From NCBI GenBank assembly GCA_030589715.1, contig JAUUVE010000148.1:1-6044 (forward strand): DNA of 6,044 nucleotides. Direction: 5' to 3'. This DNA is from Desulfobacteraceae bacterium. GTDB taxonomy: Bacteria > Desulfobacterota > DSM-4660 > Desulfatiglandales > Desulfatiglandaceae. A model generated the notes under the pieces. The model was not told the DNA's origin. It was given only the letters and a program-made list of their open reading frames with translations, and ran no database searches. Every line of letters begins with the position of its first letter. Position 1 is the stretch's first letter. The position numbers and the translations under genes were made by a program. Below are positions 3,975-6,044 of the stretch, one piece after another.

Positions 3975-6044
3975 ATGACTGACCAGAATGGCGCTTGCAA
4001 GCGTCCAAGAAGCAATTTCGGGAAGATAGAGAAAATCGTCGAGATCCCGAGTCTGATAGATATGCAAAAGCGCTCCTATCAGCGGTTTTTACAAAAGGGT
4101 ATTCCACCCGAGGAGCGTGAGGAAGTTGGCCTTCAGGGGGCATTTAAGAGTGTCTTCCCTATACATGATTTTGCGGGCACCTCTTTATTGGAATTTGTCA
4201 AGTATACCTTTCAAGATGTCAAATATGACGAGGAGGATTGCCTCAACAAGGGCATGACCTACGAGGCCTCCATCAGACTCACGGTCCGACTGGTCGTATT
4301 TGATGCGGATGCCGCCAATGGTACAAAGAGTATCAGGGATATCAAGGAGCAAGAGATCTATTTTGGGACCCTGCCCATGATGACTGACCGCGGGACTTTT
4401 ATTATTAACGGGACCGAAAGGGCGGTTGTCAGCCAGCTCCATCGTTCCCCTGGATCCTTTTTTGACCATGACAAGGGCAAGACCCACTCCAGCGGAAAGC
4501 TCCTCTATTCTGCCCGCATTATCCCTTTGAGAGGGTCCTGGCTTGATTTTGAGTTCGACCCCAAGGATTTCATGCATGTTCGTATCGACAGAAGGCGAAA
4601 GTTTCCCGTCACGATACTCCTGAAGGCGCTCGGTTACTCAACCAGAGAGATTTTGAAGGAATTCTACCAGACCGAGACCATTCGAATTGAAAAGACAAGA
4701 TGCTGGCAAGAGGCCAAGATAGAGAATCTATACCAGAGGAAACTCAGCAGCGATATCCTCAATACCCAGACCGGGGAGGTATTGGCCAAAAGGGGCGAGA
4801 AATATACCAAAAGGCTTCATAAGATCCTTCAATCTGCCGGTATCACCAGTATACCTATGGATCCTAAAGATCTTGAGGGCTGGGTAACGGTAGGCGATCT
4901 GGTGGACGCTGAGACAGGGGAGGTCTTGGTTGAGGTGAACCAGGCACTGACCCATGAGGCCTTTGATCTGCTTCAGGAAAGAGGTATTACTGAGATAGAG
5001 TGTCTTGTCTTGGATGCCCAAGGTGTAAATAGCACCATCAGAGACACCTTGCTTTTGGACAAGATCAATACCCCTGATGAAGGGGTCCTTGACATATATA
5101 GAAAGATGCGGCCCAGCAGCCCCCCTACCCAGGAAGTGGCCAACAAGTTTTTTGGAAACCTATTTTTTAATATCAACACCTATGACCTTTCGAAGGTGGG
5201 ACGGCTCAAATTAAACTACCGCCTTGAGCTAGACGTTCCCTTGGAGCAACGCACCCTAAGAAAAGAAGATATCTTGGCTACGGTCAAAGAGCTGATCAAA
5301 CTGAAGAGTGCCGAGGCCATGGGAGATGATATTGATAACCTCGGAAACCGGCGCGTGAGGGCGGTTGGTGAGCTCCTTGAAAATCAGTACAGGATAGGGC
5401 TCGTGAGAATGGAAAGGGCAATCAAAGAGAGGATGAGCCTCCAGGAAGTAGAGACCTTGATGCCCCATGATTTGATTAATTCCAAACCTGTCTCGGCTGT
5501 GGTTAAGGAGTTTTTCGGAACAAGCCAGCTCTCTCAATTTATGGACCAGACCAACCCCCTGTCTGAGGTCACTCATAAACGGAGGTTGAGCGCCTTAGGT
5601 CCCGGCGGTTTAACAAGAGAGAGGGCCGGTTTTGAGGTTAGAGACGTCCACCCGACCCATTATGGCAGGATCTGCCCCATAGAGACCCCTGAAGGTCCAA
5701 ATATCGGGCTGATCGTGTCTTTGAGCACCTATGCAAGGGTAAATGAATACGGGTTTATCGAGACACCTTACCGGCAGGTGGAGAATGGGAGGGCAACCAA
5801 GAAGATTGAATACCTGTCTGCCCTTGATGAAAAGGACTATCCTATTGCGCAGGCCAATGCCCCCCTGGATAAGAGCGGACGGTTTATAAGACAAGATGCA
5901 GCAGTGAGAGTAAAGGGGGAAGCCGGAAAGATCCCTGTCAAGGATGTCAAGTACATGGATGTGTCGCCAGATCAGCTTGTGAGCATTTCTGCCTCCCTGA
6001 TCCCCTTTCTAGAACATGACGATGCCAATAGGGCTCTGATGGGA
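3975..6044 (+). CDS. rpoB: DNA-directed RNA polymerase subunit beta (partial, N-terminal half)
   Basis: RpoB is the catalytic beta subunit of RNA polymerase. 690 codons are open from ATG 3975 to the window edge, roughly half of a normal protein. The start has AAGGAG five bases upstream and a proper N terminus (FGKIEKIVEIPSLIDMQKRSY). Seen in order are the protrusion, then YFGTLPMMTDRGTFIINGTE (129-148), lobe regions with a proteobacterial-type insertion at about 236-400, YDLSKVGRLKLN at 403-414, and the fork/rifampicin region at 515-541. The rifampicin-pocket residues are the sensitive type: Gln521, Asp524, Ser530, His534, Arg537 and Ser539, equivalent to E. coli 513, 516, 522, 526, 529 and 531. 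HYGRICPIETPEGPNIGLI follows, very conserved. No frameshift is seen. rpoC is expected beyond the window. Confidence 0.98.
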   Translation, partial: MTDQNGACKRPRSNFGKIEKIVEIPSLIDMQKRSYQRFLQKGIPPEEREEVGLQGAFKSVFPIHDFAGTSLLEFVKYTFQDVKYDEEDCLNKGMTYEASIRLTVRLVVFDADAANGTKSIRDIKEQEIYFGTLPMMTDRGTFIINGTERAVVSQLHRSPGSFFDHDKGKTHSSGKLLYSARIIPLRGSWLDFEFDPKDFMHVRIDRRRKFPVTILLKALGYSTREILKEFYQTETIRIEKTRCWQEAKIENLYQRKLSSDILNTQTGEVLAKRGEKYTKRLHKILQSAGITSIPMDPKDLEGWVTVGDLVDAETGEVLVEVNQALTHEAFDLLQERGITEIECLVLDAQGVNSTIRDTLLLDKINTPDEGVLDIYRKMRPSSPPTQEVANKFFGNLFFNINTYDLSKVGRLKLNYRLELDVPLEQRTLRKEDILATVKELIKLKSAEAMGDDIDNLGNRRVRAVGELLENQYRIGLVRMERAIKERMSLQEVETLMPHDLINSKPVSAVVKEFFGTSQLSQFMDQTNPLSEVTHKRRLSALGPGGLTRERAGFEVRDVHPTHYGRICPIETPEGPNIGLIVSLSTYARVNEYGFIETPYRQVENGRATKKIEYLSALDEKDYPIAQANAPLDKSGRFIRQDAAVRVKGEAGKIPVKDVKYMDVSPDQLVSISASLIPFLEHDDANRALMG

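Overview
This is an ordinary, well-conserved bacterial chromosomal region: the translation/transcription block tuf - rpmG - tRNA-Trp - secE - nusG - rplK - rplA - rplJ - rplL - rpoB, all on the + strand. The gene order, a SecE with one membrane segment behind a long basic tail, a proteobacterial-type RpoB lobe and moderate base composition all point to a Gram-negative bacterium. By gene order and protein flavour it most likely belongs to the Desulfobacterota (former Deltaproteobacteria); this placement is an inference and no genus can be named.

Layout. Bases 1-128 hold the last 41 codons of tuf (EF-Tu), followed by rpmG (L33, zinc-binding four-cysteine form). A short spacer (297-377) carries a palindrome and a plausible promoter just ahead of a tRNA-Trp with encoded CCA. 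After a spacer with a small stem-loop come secE and nusG, then rplK and rplA at short spacings, which looks like one transcription unit. A 217-base gap before rplJ is an L10-type autoregulatory mRNA leader. rplJ and rplL (the L10/L12 stalk) follow. After a 162-base spacer rpoB begins and runs off the window end in frame (690 codons present).

How it works together. EF-Tu, L33, tRNA-Trp, L11, L1, L10 and L12 are ribosome or elongation components; L11, L10 and L12 together make the factor-binding stalk on which EF-Tu acts. NusG couples RNA polymerase (RpoB) to the ribosome, and SecE is the conserved membrane subunit of the protein-export channel. Growth-rate control is expected from the promoter near the tRNA and from feedback by L10(L12) on the rplJ leader.

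No new biological system is visible. The points most worth a second look are in the rplJ leader. A CACCTC element there has three mutually exclusive partners, one of them the rplJ ribosome-binding site, and the TACCGAG motif is duplicated. Also notable is an L10 C-terminal helix that looks long enough for an extra L12 dimer. No mobile elements, CRISPR arrays or minus-strand genes were found.
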